Positions 1 through 8,268 of a stretch of DNA of 64,000 nt are shown here, one piece after another; the first letter of the stretch is position 1; each line of letters starts with the position of its first letter. The notes under the pieces were generated by a model. It had not been told where the DNA came from. It saw only the letters and a program-made list of their open reading frames with translations, and searched no databases. Location of the stretch: assembly GCF_042680805.1 (NCBI RefSeq), contig NZ_JBHUEM010000060.1:1-64000 (forward strand), written 5' to 3'. This stretch comes from Bacillus_CJ salitolerans. Its GTDB lineage: Bacteria; Bacillota; Bacilli; Bacillales; SA4. Both the position numbers and the translations under genes were made by a program.

Positions 1-7
1 GGGTCAT
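1..7 (-). CDS. 5' end of a gene leaving the window
   Basis: An ATG on the minus strand (positions 7-5) is preceded at the right distance by a full AGGAGG (20-15). Only the first two codons lie inside the window, so nothing can be said about the product. The call rests on the ribosome binding site alone. Confidence 0.4.
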
Positions 8-109
8 AACAAATCCTCCTGTACAAAATTTTCTTGGTCGAAAACATTGTAACATGGGATTCGTATGACCCCTTTTCTTTTTACACAATTATATAGACTC
101 TATCTTTAA

Positions 110-239
110 GTTGTTGATAATGTTAGTAAAGTTGCTGTTAACTCAAAAAGTTGATGATAAATACGAAAAGTTGCTGATAAACTCAGGAAGTTGCCGATAA
201 ATATAAAAGAGTTGCTGATAAAATGAATGAAGTTGCTGG
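110..239 (+). repeat. Phased array of GTTGCTGATAAA cores (family C, copy 1)
   Basis: Seven copies of a degenerate 12-bp core (GTTGCTGATAAA with variants GTTGATGATAAA and GTTGCCGATAAA) follow each other at about 20-21 bp, separated by AT-rich spacers of 8-9 bp that are not conserved. The same core recurs at 22392-22611 in this orientation and at 8053-8248 inverted. Reading frames through it are short and inconsistent, so it is not coding. The repeat is too short for CRISPR. Confidence 0.8.
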
Positions 240-457
240 AAGACTTCCCCAAATGGTAAAAATGCATCATGTTTTTTATGGTATGAAAGCAATTTTCCTC
301 TAGAGTGACTCTATTCTTATCAAAATTCTTCTACATCGTAAAAAAGTAACTCATTCTCAGTTAAATATAAGGGGTAAGTAAAACGTTACAGTGCTATGTT
401 TTGATCCTATCTATTTTGTAATCCGGCTCCGGCTCTAGCACAAAGCTTCCTGTAGTA

Positions 458-504
458 AAATGCTCCTTGAAAAGCAGCGCAATTTTTCTCTTCAAGGAGC
501 ATTT
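458..504 (-). terminator. Strong hairpin downstream of the small acidic protein gene
   Basis: Fourteen-base arms (458-471 and 491-504) pair perfectly around a 19-base loop. On the minus strand the second arm ends in TTTT, so it can terminate the gene at 588-890. A short family A fragment (start GGCTCCGGCTCTAGC) lies just beyond it at 418-441. The rest of positions 60-587 holds only the family C array and AT-rich DNA. Confidence 0.5.
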
Positions 505-587
505 GCTTGTCGTGCGGGGCTCCACGAGCATTATAGATCTTATACCCCTAATCCCCTAGATTTAGGTTATGGAGGGGAAAGTGTTGC

Positions 588-890
588 TTAGTTATTTCTA
601 CTATTACTTGCATCATTGTAGGGTTCTTCTGTTTCTTTACTTTTTTCATCATGAGTAGGGTGAGCACCTGGAAACTGTCTTGGAAGATCCTCATGGAAGT
701 TCCGATCTTCATAAGCAAAATTACTATAGTACTGTTGTCCGTGTTTCCAAGGGGTTTCTTTGTTTTTTACAGGATCTGTTACTCCAATAGGAGATCCAAA
801 AGGACCTTCAGGGAATTCCTCTGCAGTTAAGAATGTACGTTGGGTTTCTACATTTGCAAAGTCTGTATAAAGCTCATCTCTATCACTCAT
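588..890 (-). CDS. Small acidic cytosolic protein, function unknown
   Basis: This encodes a soluble, acidic protein of 100 residues with no signal peptide, membrane segment or recognised domain. It resembles short 'cytosolic protein' entries of Bacillus that begin MSDRDELYTDF, but I cannot attach a function. I prefer the ATG at 890, nine bases after AAAGG; an in-frame ATG at 899 would add three residues. The C-terminal third is rich in Glu, Asp, Asn and Pro and is probably disordered. It is monocistronic, with a hairpin terminator downstream and the P450 gene upstream on the same strand about 150 bp away. Confidence 0.7.
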   Translation of the reverse strand: MSDRDELYTDFANVETQRTFLTAEEFPEGPFGSPIGVTDPVKNKETPWKHGQQYYSNFAYEDRNFHEDLPRQFPGAHPTHDEKSKETEEPYNDASNSRNN

Positions 891-1039
891 TTCATTCATC
901 CTTTCCCTTTATGGATCTGCTAATAGTAAATCCCTACTTTGTTGTAGTATGTGTAAACTTCATAATATTATTTTCAACTAGTAGAAATTACGAATACGCA
1001 TAACAAAAACCACTGTAGTAGTCCAGCGTCTATGCTTAA

Positions 1040-2305
1040 TTATGTAATGGATCTTCTATTAATATTCTTTATTCTAAATCCACTTTTTACAGAAGAAGGC
1101 ATTTTTATTACACTGTAGCTTACGTCTTGATCTGGGACTTCATAAGTAATACGATTCACAAGAAAATCTATACTTGCTTTCATAACCTCTATCGTAATAC
1201 CCTCACCAGGACATCTGTGACCAGCCTCCTGTTTACCCCCACCTTGAGGAATGAAATCGTAGAGACTACCTTTCCATACTTTAAAACGATCTGGCATAAA
1301 GATTTCCGGATTTTCCCATAATCTTGGATCATGATTTGTACCATACAGATCAAGAATAACAAGCATTCCTTCTTTAAATGTATACTTTTTCCAAGTGAAA
1401 TCCTTTCTAACACGAGCCCCTAGAAACGGAGCAAAAGGATAGTAACGTCGTACTTCTTGTGTAAATCTTTCGGTATAATTGTCATCACCTGCACGAAGCT
1501 TATGAATGCATTCTGGGTGTTCAAATAAAGCAAGTGCTGAAAAAGTGATGAAATTAGCGATTGCAACTATTGGGCGTAACACATTAATTAGCTCAATGGC
1601 TGCCATTTTTGAATCAAGTTTTTCGCCTGACATACCTTCGTAAAAGGCTATTTTAAAAAGAGCTGAGTCTTGTTCGCTGTGCAATGTTTGGGCTCGTACA
1701 TTCTTAATAGTTTTCTCGATCCAGTCCTCAATTTTTGCTCTAGCATAGCGTCCTTTCCAATGACGAGGTCCTATAGCCCCAAAGGCATCCACCATCGCAT
1801 AAAAGTCATCGGCTCGTTCCTTAACCTCTGATTCTTGAACGGGTACTCCCGCCCATTGGCAGGCAACTTTGCATAATAATGTTTTCGCCTCTTCAAATAA
1901 TACAATTTCCTTTGAAGAATTCCACTTGTTTGGAGAGGAATCCCACTGATCCCTCACGAGCTGGGCCAGTCGTTTTTGATGTTCTTCCGTCATAAGAGAC
2001 ATAAATAAATGCTTTCGATGATGGTGTGCTTCACCATCCATTGATTGGATAGCGTTCACCCCGAAGAGAGTTTTTTGAATCCTTTTCGGTGCAGCTCCCT
2101 TACGCTGAAAAAGGTCTTGGTCATAGAATAATTTCGCCGCTTCCTCTCCACTCATACAAATGACTTGTTCCCCTAACAGATGCGCATAAAATAGATCACT
2201 GTGATATTTTTGAACTCGATTTTTAATAAAGAGATAACCATCTTTCATCAAACTTAGACTATTATCAATACCCTTGTCATTTGGAACTTCCTCATTCATT
2301 GCCAT
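1040..2305 (-). CDS. cypC: Fatty-acid peroxygenase, cytochrome P450 CYP152 family
   Basis: The 421-residue protein matches B. subtilis CypC/YbdT (CYP152A1, 417 residues), a heme-thiolate enzyme that hydroxylates long-chain fatty acids with hydrogen peroxide and needs no reductase. Visible landmarks are the heme-ligating Cys365 in HRCPGEG, the substrate-carboxylate-binding Arg244-Pro245 in LRPIVAIA that replaces the usual P450 acid-alcohol pair, and the EVRRYYPF segment. Gln87 (AIQSMDG) is the residue found in alpha/beta hydroxylases; the alkene-forming OleT type has His there, so hydroxylation is inferred. AAGGAG lies 12 bases before the ATG; a second in-frame ATG is two codons on. It is divergent from the SRPBCC gene at 2470. 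Confidence 0.95.
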   Translation of the reverse strand: MAMNEEVPNDKGIDNSLSLMKDGYLFIKNRVQKYHSDLFYAHLLGEQVICMSGEEAAKLFYDQDLFQRKGAAPKRIQKTLFGVNAIQSMDGEAHHHRKHLFMSLMTEEHQKRLAQLVRDQWDSSPNKWNSSKEIVLFEEAKTLLCKVACQWAGVPVQESEVKERADDFYAMVDAFGAIGPRHWKGRYARAKIEDWIEKTIKNVRAQTLHSEQDSALFKIAFYEGMSGEKLDSKMAAIELINVLRPIVAIANFITFSALALFEHPECIHKLRAGDDNYTERFTQEVRRYYPFAPFLGARVRKDFTWKKYTFKEGMLVILDLYGTNHDPRLWENPEIFMPDRFKVWKGSLYDFIPQGGGKQEAGHRCPGEGITIEVMKASIDFLVNRITYEVPDQDVSYSVIKMPSSVKSGFRIKNINRRSIT

Positions 2306-2469
2306 TTATCTACACCACTCCTTACTATTCGTTCATTTCAATCCACTATATAAAAGAACTCGACTAGCTACTATTTTTTCCTGAAAAAAAGAAAATAAAC
2401 AAATGAACTTGCAATGAGGATTATATTACAATGAAAGGAAGGAAAAAATATAACAGGGATGGGGATAAT

Positions 2470-2937
2470 ATGGCCTTTAAGCGTGAAGTATGGATTAATG
2501 CTCCTTTGGAGAAAGTATTTGAAATTGCATCTGATTTGCGAAATTCAGCTGCTATTTTGGAACATGTTGTAGATGTACAGCTACTATCTGAGGGACCTAT
2601 TTCGAAAGGAACAAAACTAAAGGAAGTAAGAGAGATAAGAGGGCGAAAGGCGGAGGCTCTCATTGTAGTGACAGAGTTTATACCAAATCAAAAGTATTCA
2701 GTTAAAAGTGAAAATAATGGATTGTTTGTAGAATATCATTACACCTTTCATCCAAAAGATTCGGGAACCATTGTTCAGTTTGAAGGTGTCATACATACGA
2801 AAGGATTTATGAATGTTTTATTTAAGCCAGTCATTGCATCGATTATCAAAAAGGAAGACGGCAATCACCTTGAAGACTTAAAAAAATATATAGAGCAACA
2901 AAACGATAACAAAGAAGAGGCAACGACGGTTCAGTAG
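2470..2937 (+). CDS. SRPBCC (START-like) family protein
   Basis: The 155-residue protein opens with FKREVWINAPLEKVFEIASDLRN, the typical start of SRPBCC/polyketide-cyclase-like proteins: a beta strand, then a helix carrying the VFEIASD motif. The fold is a helix-grip that binds hydrophobic ligands; the ligand cannot be read from sequence. I chose the ATG at 2470 behind a G-rich stretch; an upstream in-frame ATG at 2431 has no ribosome binding site. It is divergent from the CYP152 gene with a 160-bp shared upstream region, so co-regulation is possible but unproved. The C-terminus (after about residue 140) is a charged tail. Confidence 0.85.
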   Translation: MAFKREVWINAPLEKVFEIASDLRNSAAILEHVVDVQLLSEGPISKGTKLKEVREIRGRKAEALIVVTEFIPNQKYSVKSENNGLFVEYHYTFHPKDSGTIVQFEGVIHTKGFMNVLFKPVIASIIKKEDGNHLEDLKKYIEQQNDNKEEATTVQ

Positions 2938-2945
2938 AAATATGC

Positions 2946-2979
2946 AACCCCACATCCGACATGGCTGGATGAGGGGTTT
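2946..2979 (+). terminator. Hairpin after the SRPBCC gene
   Basis: Inverted repeat AACCCC-CATCC / GGATG-GGGGTT, with one bulged base per arm, lies 8 bases after the stop codon. There is no U-run, so termination here is only likely. Confidence 0.45.
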
Positions 2980-3215
2980 GGTAATGCCTGCTTTATCATC
3001 TAAAACAAACTTAATACCAGAATACGGATTTCTATTTACATATTCCTCTAACTAACCAAGAAGGATAGAGGGGATAAATAGTCATTACGGTTTATCTTAA
3101 TAAAACAGGATAAAATAAAGATAGATCTTAGTATTTGCAGTGGGATAAGTTCACATATTTTTGTTTTTCATTTAAAATAGTCTGCAGAGTACAAAGTTGG
3201 AAAGGGGTTTACCAC

Positions 3216-4625
3216 ATGTCAAAGCAGCAAATTGGGGTTGTAGGTGTTGGTGTAATGGGGAAGAGCCTTGCGCTAAATTTCGAAAGCAAAGGTTACTCTG
3301 TTGCCATATATGATATATCAGAGCATACGATCAAGCGCATTGTAGAGGAACATGAAGGAAAAAATTTAGTCGGTACGAATAATGTTGAACAGTTCATTCA
3401 ATCATTAGAGTCACCACGAAAAATACTCTTAATGGTAAATGCGGGTGAAATCACTGATAAAGCGATTGATTCGTTACTTCCTTTTTTAGATAAAGGTGAC
3501 ATTTTGATTGATGGTGGAAATACGTTTTTTGAAGATACGAGACGAAGAAATCGGTTATTAGCTGAACGTGGCATTAACTTTATTGGAGCTGGAGTATCGG
3601 GCGGTGAAGAGGGCGCGTTAAAGGGCCCTTCGATTATGCCTGGTGGACAAAAGGAAGCGTATGAAAAAGTTCATCATTTACTTGAAGATATTTCAGCAAA
3701 AGTGAACGGAGAGCCTTGTTGTTCATACATTGGTCCAGATGGGGCTGGACATTATGTGAAAATGGTACATAACGGAATTGAATATGGAGATATGCAATTA
3801 ATTTGTGAAGCGTACTTCTTCTTAAAACAAACACTTGATTTATCAGCGGAAGAGTTTCACGAAATTTTTTCAGAGTGGAACAAAGGTGAGCTTGATAGCT
3901 ATTTAATTGAAATCACGGCGGATATTTTCACAAAGAAAGATGAAGAAACCGGAAAGCCTCTCGTTGATTTTATTTTAGATACAGCTGGTCAAAAAGGGAC
4001 AGGGAAATGGACAAGTACAAGTGCTCTTGACCTAGGTGTTCCGCTTCCAATTATTACAGAATCAGTATTTGCTAGGTTCATTTCAGCTCTTAAGGAAGAA
4101 AGAATGTTAGCGAGCGGTCTACTGGAAGGCCCTTCAGAGAAGCCTGAAATTCACCTTAGTAAAGAACAGCTTATTGAAGCAGTTCGCCAAGCCCTCTACA
4201 TGAGTAAAATTTGTTCGTATGCACAAGGATTTACTCAGTTAAAAGCCGCTTCAGCCGAATATGACTGGAATCTTGATTATGGTAGCATCTCTATGCTATG
4301 GAGAGGTGGATGTATTATTAGGGCGGCATTTTTACAAAATATTAAAGAAGCATTTGACCGAGATGAAAACCTGCCAAATTTATTATTAGATCCGTATTTT
4401 AAGGAAATTGTTCACGCTTATCAAGGTGGCCTACGTAAAACAATCGCTCTAGCCGTAGAACAAGGAATTCCAGTTCCAACATTCTCAGCAGCCTTGTCCT
4501 ATTATGATAGCTATCGTACCGCTACACTACCTGCTAATTTACTTCAGGCACAGCGTGATTATTTTGGAGCACATACGTATAAGCGTATCGATAAAGAAGG
4601 TACGTTTCATACAAAATGGGTTTAA
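3216..4625 (+). CDS. gndA: 6-phosphogluconate dehydrogenase, decarboxylating
   Basis: This enzyme of the oxidative pentose phosphate pathway oxidises 6-phosphogluconate to ribulose 5-phosphate and CO2 with NAD(P)+. The 469 residues equal the length of B. subtilis GndA (YqjI), which it resembles end to end. The N-terminal Rossmann motif GVGVMGKSLALN, the substrate loop SGGEEGA and the catalytic segment HYVKMVHNGIEYGDMQL (general base Lys near residue 184, Glu near 191) are intact, as is the C-terminal AQRDYFGAHTY. The start is the ATG at 3216 behind GGAAAGGGG; an upstream in-frame extension lacks a binding site. It is monocistronic, followed by a perfect terminator. Confidence 0.96.
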   Translation: MSKQQIGVVGVGVMGKSLALNFESKGYSVAIYDISEHTIKRIVEEHEGKNLVGTNNVEQFIQSLESPRKILLMVNAGEITDKAIDSLLPFLDKGDILIDGGNTFFEDTRRRNRLLAERGINFIGAGVSGGEEGALKGPSIMPGGQKEAYEKVHHLLEDISAKVNGEPCCSYIGPDGAGHYVKMVHNGIEYGDMQLICEAYFFLKQTLDLSAEEFHEIFSEWNKGELDSYLIEITADIFTKKDEETGKPLVDFILDTAGQKGTGKWTSTSALDLGVPLPIITESVFARFISALKEERMLASGLLEGPSEKPEIHLSKEQLIEAVRQALYMSKICSYAQGFTQLKAASAEYDWNLDYGSISMLWRGGCIIRAAFLQNIKEAFDRDENLPNLLLDPYFKEIVHAYQGGLRKTIALAVEQGIPVPTFSAALSYYDSYRTATLPANLLQAQRDYFGAHTYKRIDKEGTFHTKWV

Positions 4626-4643
4626 GACAAATTATCAACTAAT

Positions 4644-4670
4644 GGAACCAGGAAATACTGGTTCCTTTTT
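4644..4670 (+). terminator. Rho-independent terminator of gndA
   Basis: Perfect 8-bp stem GGAACCAG / CTGGTTCC with a 6-base loop, followed by five T residues, 18 bp after the gndA stop. Confidence 0.9.
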
Positions 4671-4685
4671 CTATTATTAAAAAAT

Positions 4686-4828
4686 TATAAAAGTTTCTCC
4701 AGCCTCCAGCCAATCAAGGTCAAATAACCCTAACTGAGTAAAAGTATAAGGGGAAAAGCACACTTCTCTCATTTAGAAACATTTGCTCTGCCTGACGCTA
4801 AACGGGGCGCATGCGCCTTTTGTTCTTT
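4686..4828 (+). repeat. Family A structured repeat, copy 2
   Basis: Shares with the other family A copies the left motif CCAGCCTCCAGCC, the centre GGTCAAATAACCC and the right module TTGCTCTGCC...ACGGGGCGC...GCCTTTTGTTCTTT. The internal arm here is of the ACTGAG / CTCATTT type, not the TGTCATGAA type of copies at 20 and 21 kb. The first hairpin (GATGAAATGGC arm) is absent. It lies 70 bp before the M24 peptidase gene. Confidence 0.8.
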
Positions 4829-4897
4829 GTAGAAGGAAATAAAGTAAAAATGCCTAATTAAATGGACATGAGAATAACCTAATGGAGTGTGAAATTA

Positions 4898-6169
4898 ATG
4901 TTACATGTACATGAGCAAGATCGTTCGCAAAATATTCTACCTATTAAGAGTCGAGAAGCATTATTTGATAGCTGGCTAAAAGATAGACTTGATTATATTT
5001 TAAAAGAAGCAATGATAAAGGCTAATATTCCACTTTGGATCGTCATTAGTAAGGAATATAATGAAGATCCTGTTATTGAAACATTGACACCAAGTGAACA
5101 TGACAGTTCAAGAAGATTATCTATATTCGTGTTCGTGTTGGACATAGAATTGAACAGAGTTGACCGGTATTGTATTGGATCACCTCACCCAGCTCTTACA
5201 GGTTTGTATCAGTTTATATGGAAGCGTGGAGAGGAAACACAGTGGGAAAGGCTGAAAATGCTAATGGAGGAAAAGAATCCGAGTAGGATTGGTATTAATC
5301 AATCGAGACATATTGCTGTTTCAGACGGGCTAACCCATAGTTTATATGAGCTATTATGTGAAGAGCTAGGTACAGTTTGGGTCAGTAAATTTGTATCAGC
5401 AGAGCAACTAGTCATTCATTGGTTTTTAAAAAGAAGTAAACAGGAGATGCTGATCTATCCTTTTTTGTCAGATTTAACAAACAATCTAGCCAAAAAGGCT
5501 CTTTCGAATGAGGTTATTTTACCTGGTGTGACAACAACGACAGATGTGGTAGAGTGGATACGGCAACATGTGCTTGACCTTGGCATAAAGACCTCCTTTT
5601 ATCCAACGGTTGATATACAGAGAAAAGGGTCAGCTATAGACCGAATTTCTGGAGAAATTATTATGCCTGGAGATATTGTTCATTTGGACTTCGGGATTGA
5701 ATACTTACATTTGTCAACGGATACACAACAGCTAGCTTATGTCCTAAGAAAAGGGGAGTCCAACCCGCCTGAAGGATTAGAAGCAGCATTTCGAATAGGC
5801 TTAGCGTTTCAAGATATTGTAATGAAAAAGATGACGCCTGGTAAAACTGGGAATGAAGTCTTTGAAGAAAGTATAAACGATGCAAGAAAGCAATCCATTC
5901 AAGCGATGCTGTATTCCCACCCAGTCGGTCCTCACTGCCACGAAGCAGGACCTCTTATTGGGTTATATGATCAACAAACTAAAATCCCATTTAGAGGAGA
6001 GTTAGAGATTGTAAGTGATTCTGCCTACGCACTTGAATTTAATATAAAGACCTTTATTCCGGAGTGGGGGCATGAAACCTTTATTTATTTAGAACAGCCG
6101 ATTGCCGTTTATGAGGATGGAGCTCAATACTTAACACCAAGGCAAGAGAGCTTTTATTTAATTAGATAG
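4898..6169 (+). CDS. M24 family metallopeptidase (Xaa-Pro aminopeptidase-like)
   Basis: The protein is 423 residues long. The C-terminal half is a pita-bread fold with the five-ligand dinuclear metal site: Asp near 264 (HLDFGI), Asp near 275 (STDTQQ), a His in HPVGPHCHEAGP, Glu in ALEFNI and Glu in LEQPI. The family removes N-terminal residues ahead of proline or acts on related peptides; the substrate here is unknown. The N-terminal 190 residues form the creatinase-like domain. The ATG at 4898 has TGGAG ten bases upstream, whereas the in-frame GTG at 4889 almost touches that site, which decides the start. Family A copy 2 precedes it and a terminator follows. Confidence 0.88.
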   Translation: MLHVHEQDRSQNILPIKSREALFDSWLKDRLDYILKEAMIKANIPLWIVISKEYNEDPVIETLTPSEHDSSRRLSIFVFVLDIELNRVDRYCIGSPHPALTGLYQFIWKRGEETQWERLKMLMEEKNPSRIGINQSRHIAVSDGLTHSLYELLCEELGTVWVSKFVSAEQLVIHWFLKRSKQEMLIYPFLSDLTNNLAKKALSNEVILPGVTTTTDVVEWIRQHVLDLGIKTSFYPTVDIQRKGSAIDRISGEIIMPGDIVHLDFGIEYLHLSTDTQQLAYVLRKGESNPPEGLEAAFRIGLAFQDIVMKKMTPGKTGNEVFEESINDARKQSIQAMLYSHPVGPHCHEAGPLIGLYDQQTKIPFRGELEIVSDSAYALEFNIKTFIPEWGHETFIYLEQPIAVYEDGAQYLTPRQESFYLIR

Positions 6170-6172
6170 AAA

Positions 6173-6214
6173 GGAGGGACAGGAGGATAATTCTTCTGCG
6201 TCCCTCTATTTTTT
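6173..6214 (+). terminator. Terminator of the M24 peptidase gene
   Basis: Stem GAGGGAC / GTCCCTC with an inner AGGAG / CTTCT pairing, followed by TATTTTTTTT. Confidence 0.8.
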
Positions 6215-6272
6215 TTGTTGACTCTCACGCAACGTGATACTTTAAAGTATTGAGTAAGGGGGAGGCATTGAA

Positions 6273-6674
6273 ATGAGTATGAAGGTAAAGGAAGTTTGTG
6301 TGCGCACACTACACCATTACGATGAATCAAATGCTTCATTTGGTAAGATGTCAAAGACTGAACAACAGGCAATGGGAGAAAAGATGAATGACATCTATCG
6401 AAAGCTGGCAAATCTTCGATTCAGATCACCTGAATCGGATGAAGCACAAGAAGCGATTGAAGAGTGGTACAATTTTCTAAATAGTAAATTTGGCCACCAT
6501 TATTCTATTGATGCATTTAAAGGCCTTGGGCAAATGTACGTGGATGATTAGAGATTTACCCAAAATATTGATAAGTTTGGGGAAGGTCTAGCACAGTTTA
6601 TGTGTGAAGCAATGGGTATCTATCTGACCGAAATCAATAAACATTTTTCGAAAAGGCATTTCTCGAGAAGATGA
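6273..6674 (+). pseudogene. Decayed Mta/TipA-type MerR regulator
   Basis: The first 92 codons begin MKVKEVCVRTLHHYDE, which matches the start of a MerR DNA-binding domain up to the RTLHHYD helix, then jump into a TipAS ligand-binding domain (RSPESDEAQEAIEEWYNFL...DAFKGLGQMYVDD). The rest of the winged helix and the coiled-coil dimerisation helix are missing. A TAG at 6549-6551 stands where the family usually has GAG (DERFT), and the same frame continues for 40 codons as RFTQNIDKFGEGLAQFM, the usual end of TipAS. The gene therefore carries a large internal deletion and a nonsense mutation. The start has a good ribosome binding site (GGGGGAGG). Full-length relatives such as Mta activate drug-efflux genes. 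Confidence 0.85.
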
Positions 6675-6776
6675 ATGCCTTGTTATTTGACGAACTGCCT
6701 TAAAAAGAAGGGAATATGATGACAGGTTTCGAATTATATAGATTAAACGATTTTGATTATAAAGGAGATTGTCATT

Positions 6777-7148
6777 ATGAATGTAGAAAATCTTATGGAT
6801 CTAGATAGGCAGTTTGATAGTGTTACAGCTGAAAAAGGTGCTGAAGGATGGGCATCGTATTTTGACATAAATGGTGTCATGCTTCCAGGTACAGACCCGA
6901 TTATTGGGAAGGAGTTAATCTACCAAACCATGAAGCATGTTTTCTCACAAAATGGCTATTCTTTGAGATGGGAACCTCTATCTGCCAAGATATCAAAGGA
7001 TGGAGAGATGGGCTTTACGTATGGACGATATACAAAAACGATCCACAATGATGAGGGACAGAAGGTTGAAACCTTCGGTTATTATACGTCTATTTGGGAA
7101 AAGAAGGATAACGGGGAATGGAAAATTGTCCTTGATATGGGGAACTAA
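6777..7148 (+). CDS. DUF4440 / SnoaL-like NTF2-fold protein
   Basis: This 123-residue cone-shaped NTF2-like protein has the hallmarks of DUF4440: an N-terminal helix (LMDLDRQFDSVTAEKGAEGWASYF), the strand-turn GVMLPGTDPIIGKELI, and the final WEKKDNGEWKIVLDMGN. Such proteins are small soluble enzymes or ligand binders; no activity can be assigned. AAAGGAG stands 9 bases before the ATG at 6777; the longer TTG reading contains that site and is rejected. It sits alone behind the decayed regulator and ends at a strong terminator. Confidence 0.88.
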   Translation: MNVENLMDLDRQFDSVTAEKGAEGWASYFDINGVMLPGTDPIIGKELIYQTMKHVFSQNGYSLRWEPLSAKISKDGEMGFTYGRYTKTIHNDEGQKVETFGYYTSIWEKKDNGEWKIVLDMGN

Positions 7149-7162
7149 TAATCATGAAAGAT

Positions 7163-7199
7163 AACCGAGACACTAAAAAATTGTAGTGTCTCGGTTTTT
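7163..7199 (+). terminator. Terminator of the DUF4440 gene
   Basis: Perfect 13-bp stem AACCGAGACACTA / TAGTGTCTCGGTT, then TTTT. Confidence 0.92.
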
Positions 7200-7213
7200 G
7201 ATTTAATTATTAC

Positions 7214-7289
7214 GAAAGTATAAAAGTTTTCAGCAAGAAAATGGGCTAGTGACTTGGAATCCAGCTCCAGTGCCCAGCCAAGATGAAAT
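7214..7289 (+). repeat. Family A repeat, left part only (copy 3)
   Basis: Carries the subfamily-ii left module (GTATAAAAGTTTTCAGCAAG, then GGGCTAGTGACTTGGAATC) and CCAGCTCCAGTGCCCAGCC, and stops at AAGATGAAAT where the first hairpin should begin. The right module is missing. From 7290 to 7503 I see nothing convincing apart from a short open frame ending at 7479 without a recognisable start or family. Confidence 0.75.
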
Positions 7290-7503
7290 AGAGTATTGAG
7301 CTATGTGAGCAACAATTGAAAGATGCAAAAGATGCATGTCAGTCTCCAAGTGTCGTATGGACGACGTGTTTTGTTTTAGAACTGTTTCAGTAATCTCATC
7401 GAGAGAAGATGCTTTAGCAGAGGATGGAACTAAAACTATTGTCCCAAAAGTACAGGATGTAGAAAAAAAGAAGTTTTGATAGAATGTAAATGATGGTGGT
7501 GGT

Positions 7504-7830
7504 ATGTTAATGAGTGCAATAATATTGTTTTTAGTAGCAGGCTTAGCTGAGATAGGCGGTGGATACTTCATTTGGTTGTGGCTACGTGAAGGAAGGCCTG
7601 CCTATTTCGGAATAATGGGGGGGCTTAGTTTAGCACTTTACGGAGTGATTGCAACCTTTCAAACATTTCCTACATTTGGTAGGGTGTATGCTGCATATGG
7701 TGGTGTTTTTATTGTATTATCTCTCCTATGGGGATGGGGGATCGATAAAAAGGCCCCGGACATCTATGATTGGATAGGTGCGAGCATTTGTATTGTTGGA
7801 GTTATAATTATGCTACTTCCGAGGCAGTAA
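7504..7830 (+). CDS. ynfA: UPF0060 (YnfA family) small membrane protein
   Basis: The 108 residues match the YnfA/UPF0060 family, four-helix inner-membrane proteins related in topology to small multidrug resistance transporters. Diagnostic segments are LFLVAGLAEIGGGYFIWLWLREGRP near the start, RVYAAYGGVFIVLSLLWGW in the third helix and DWIGASICIVGVIIMLLPR at the end. A transport role is suspected for the family, but no substrate is secure. There is only a weak GGTGGTGGT before the ATG at 7504; another ATG lies two codons further. It converges on the DUF318 permease gene with a family C array between them. Confidence 0.92.
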   Translation: MLMSAIILFLVAGLAEIGGGYFIWLWLREGRPAYFGIMGGLSLALYGVIATFQTFPTFGRVYAAYGGVFIVLSLLWGWGIDKKAPDIYDWIGASICIVGVIIMLLPRQ

Positions 7831-8052
7831 TACAGATATATTAGTAAACAGCACCAAGCAATTTTCCGTGGCGCTGTGTAAGTCTGTAAAAATTTAGCGT
7901 GAATAGTGAGCTTTTCTTATTTACGAGTGTACTAAGGGTTTTTTCATGAAATTGTATTCGTTATTCCTACATTTTGACTATTCGTTTCTTTATCAAGATG
8001 AGTTTTTAATGAATTGAACCATTACAGTTCGTTATTTTTCAAGATCAAGAGA

Positions 8053-8248
8053 TTTATCATCAACTTTCTCATATTAATCGGCGACTCACATTGATTTATC
8101 AGCAACCATGACATTTTTATCAGCAACTATTAGAATTTATCATCAACTTTTTATTTTATTATCAACATTTCTTGGCTTATCAGCAACTTTCAATAATTTA
8201 TTAGCAACCATGACATTTTTATCATCACTTATTATTTCATCATCAACT
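8053..8248 (-). repeat. Phased array of GTTGCTGATAAA cores (family C, copy 2)
   Basis: About ten copies, seen here as TTTATCAGCAAC or TTTATCATCAAC, at 20-21 bp intervals. The spacer CATGACATT occurs twice. The array fills the space between two convergent genes (YnfA and the DUF318 permease) and its last unit ends some 20 bp past the permease stop. From 7831 to 8052 I see only AT-rich DNA. Confidence 0.8.
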
Positions 8249-8268
8249 TCTATGAAACATCACAGCTT

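Noticed and set aside
110..239. Coding repeats (peptide repeat protein)
   Set aside because: Units alternate between 20 and 21 bp, so no frame stays open, and there is no ribosome binding site.
7338..7479. Short frame ending KVQDVEKKKF as a gene remnant
   Set aside because: No family recognised, no ribosome binding site and low-complexity ending; too little to support even a pseudogene.
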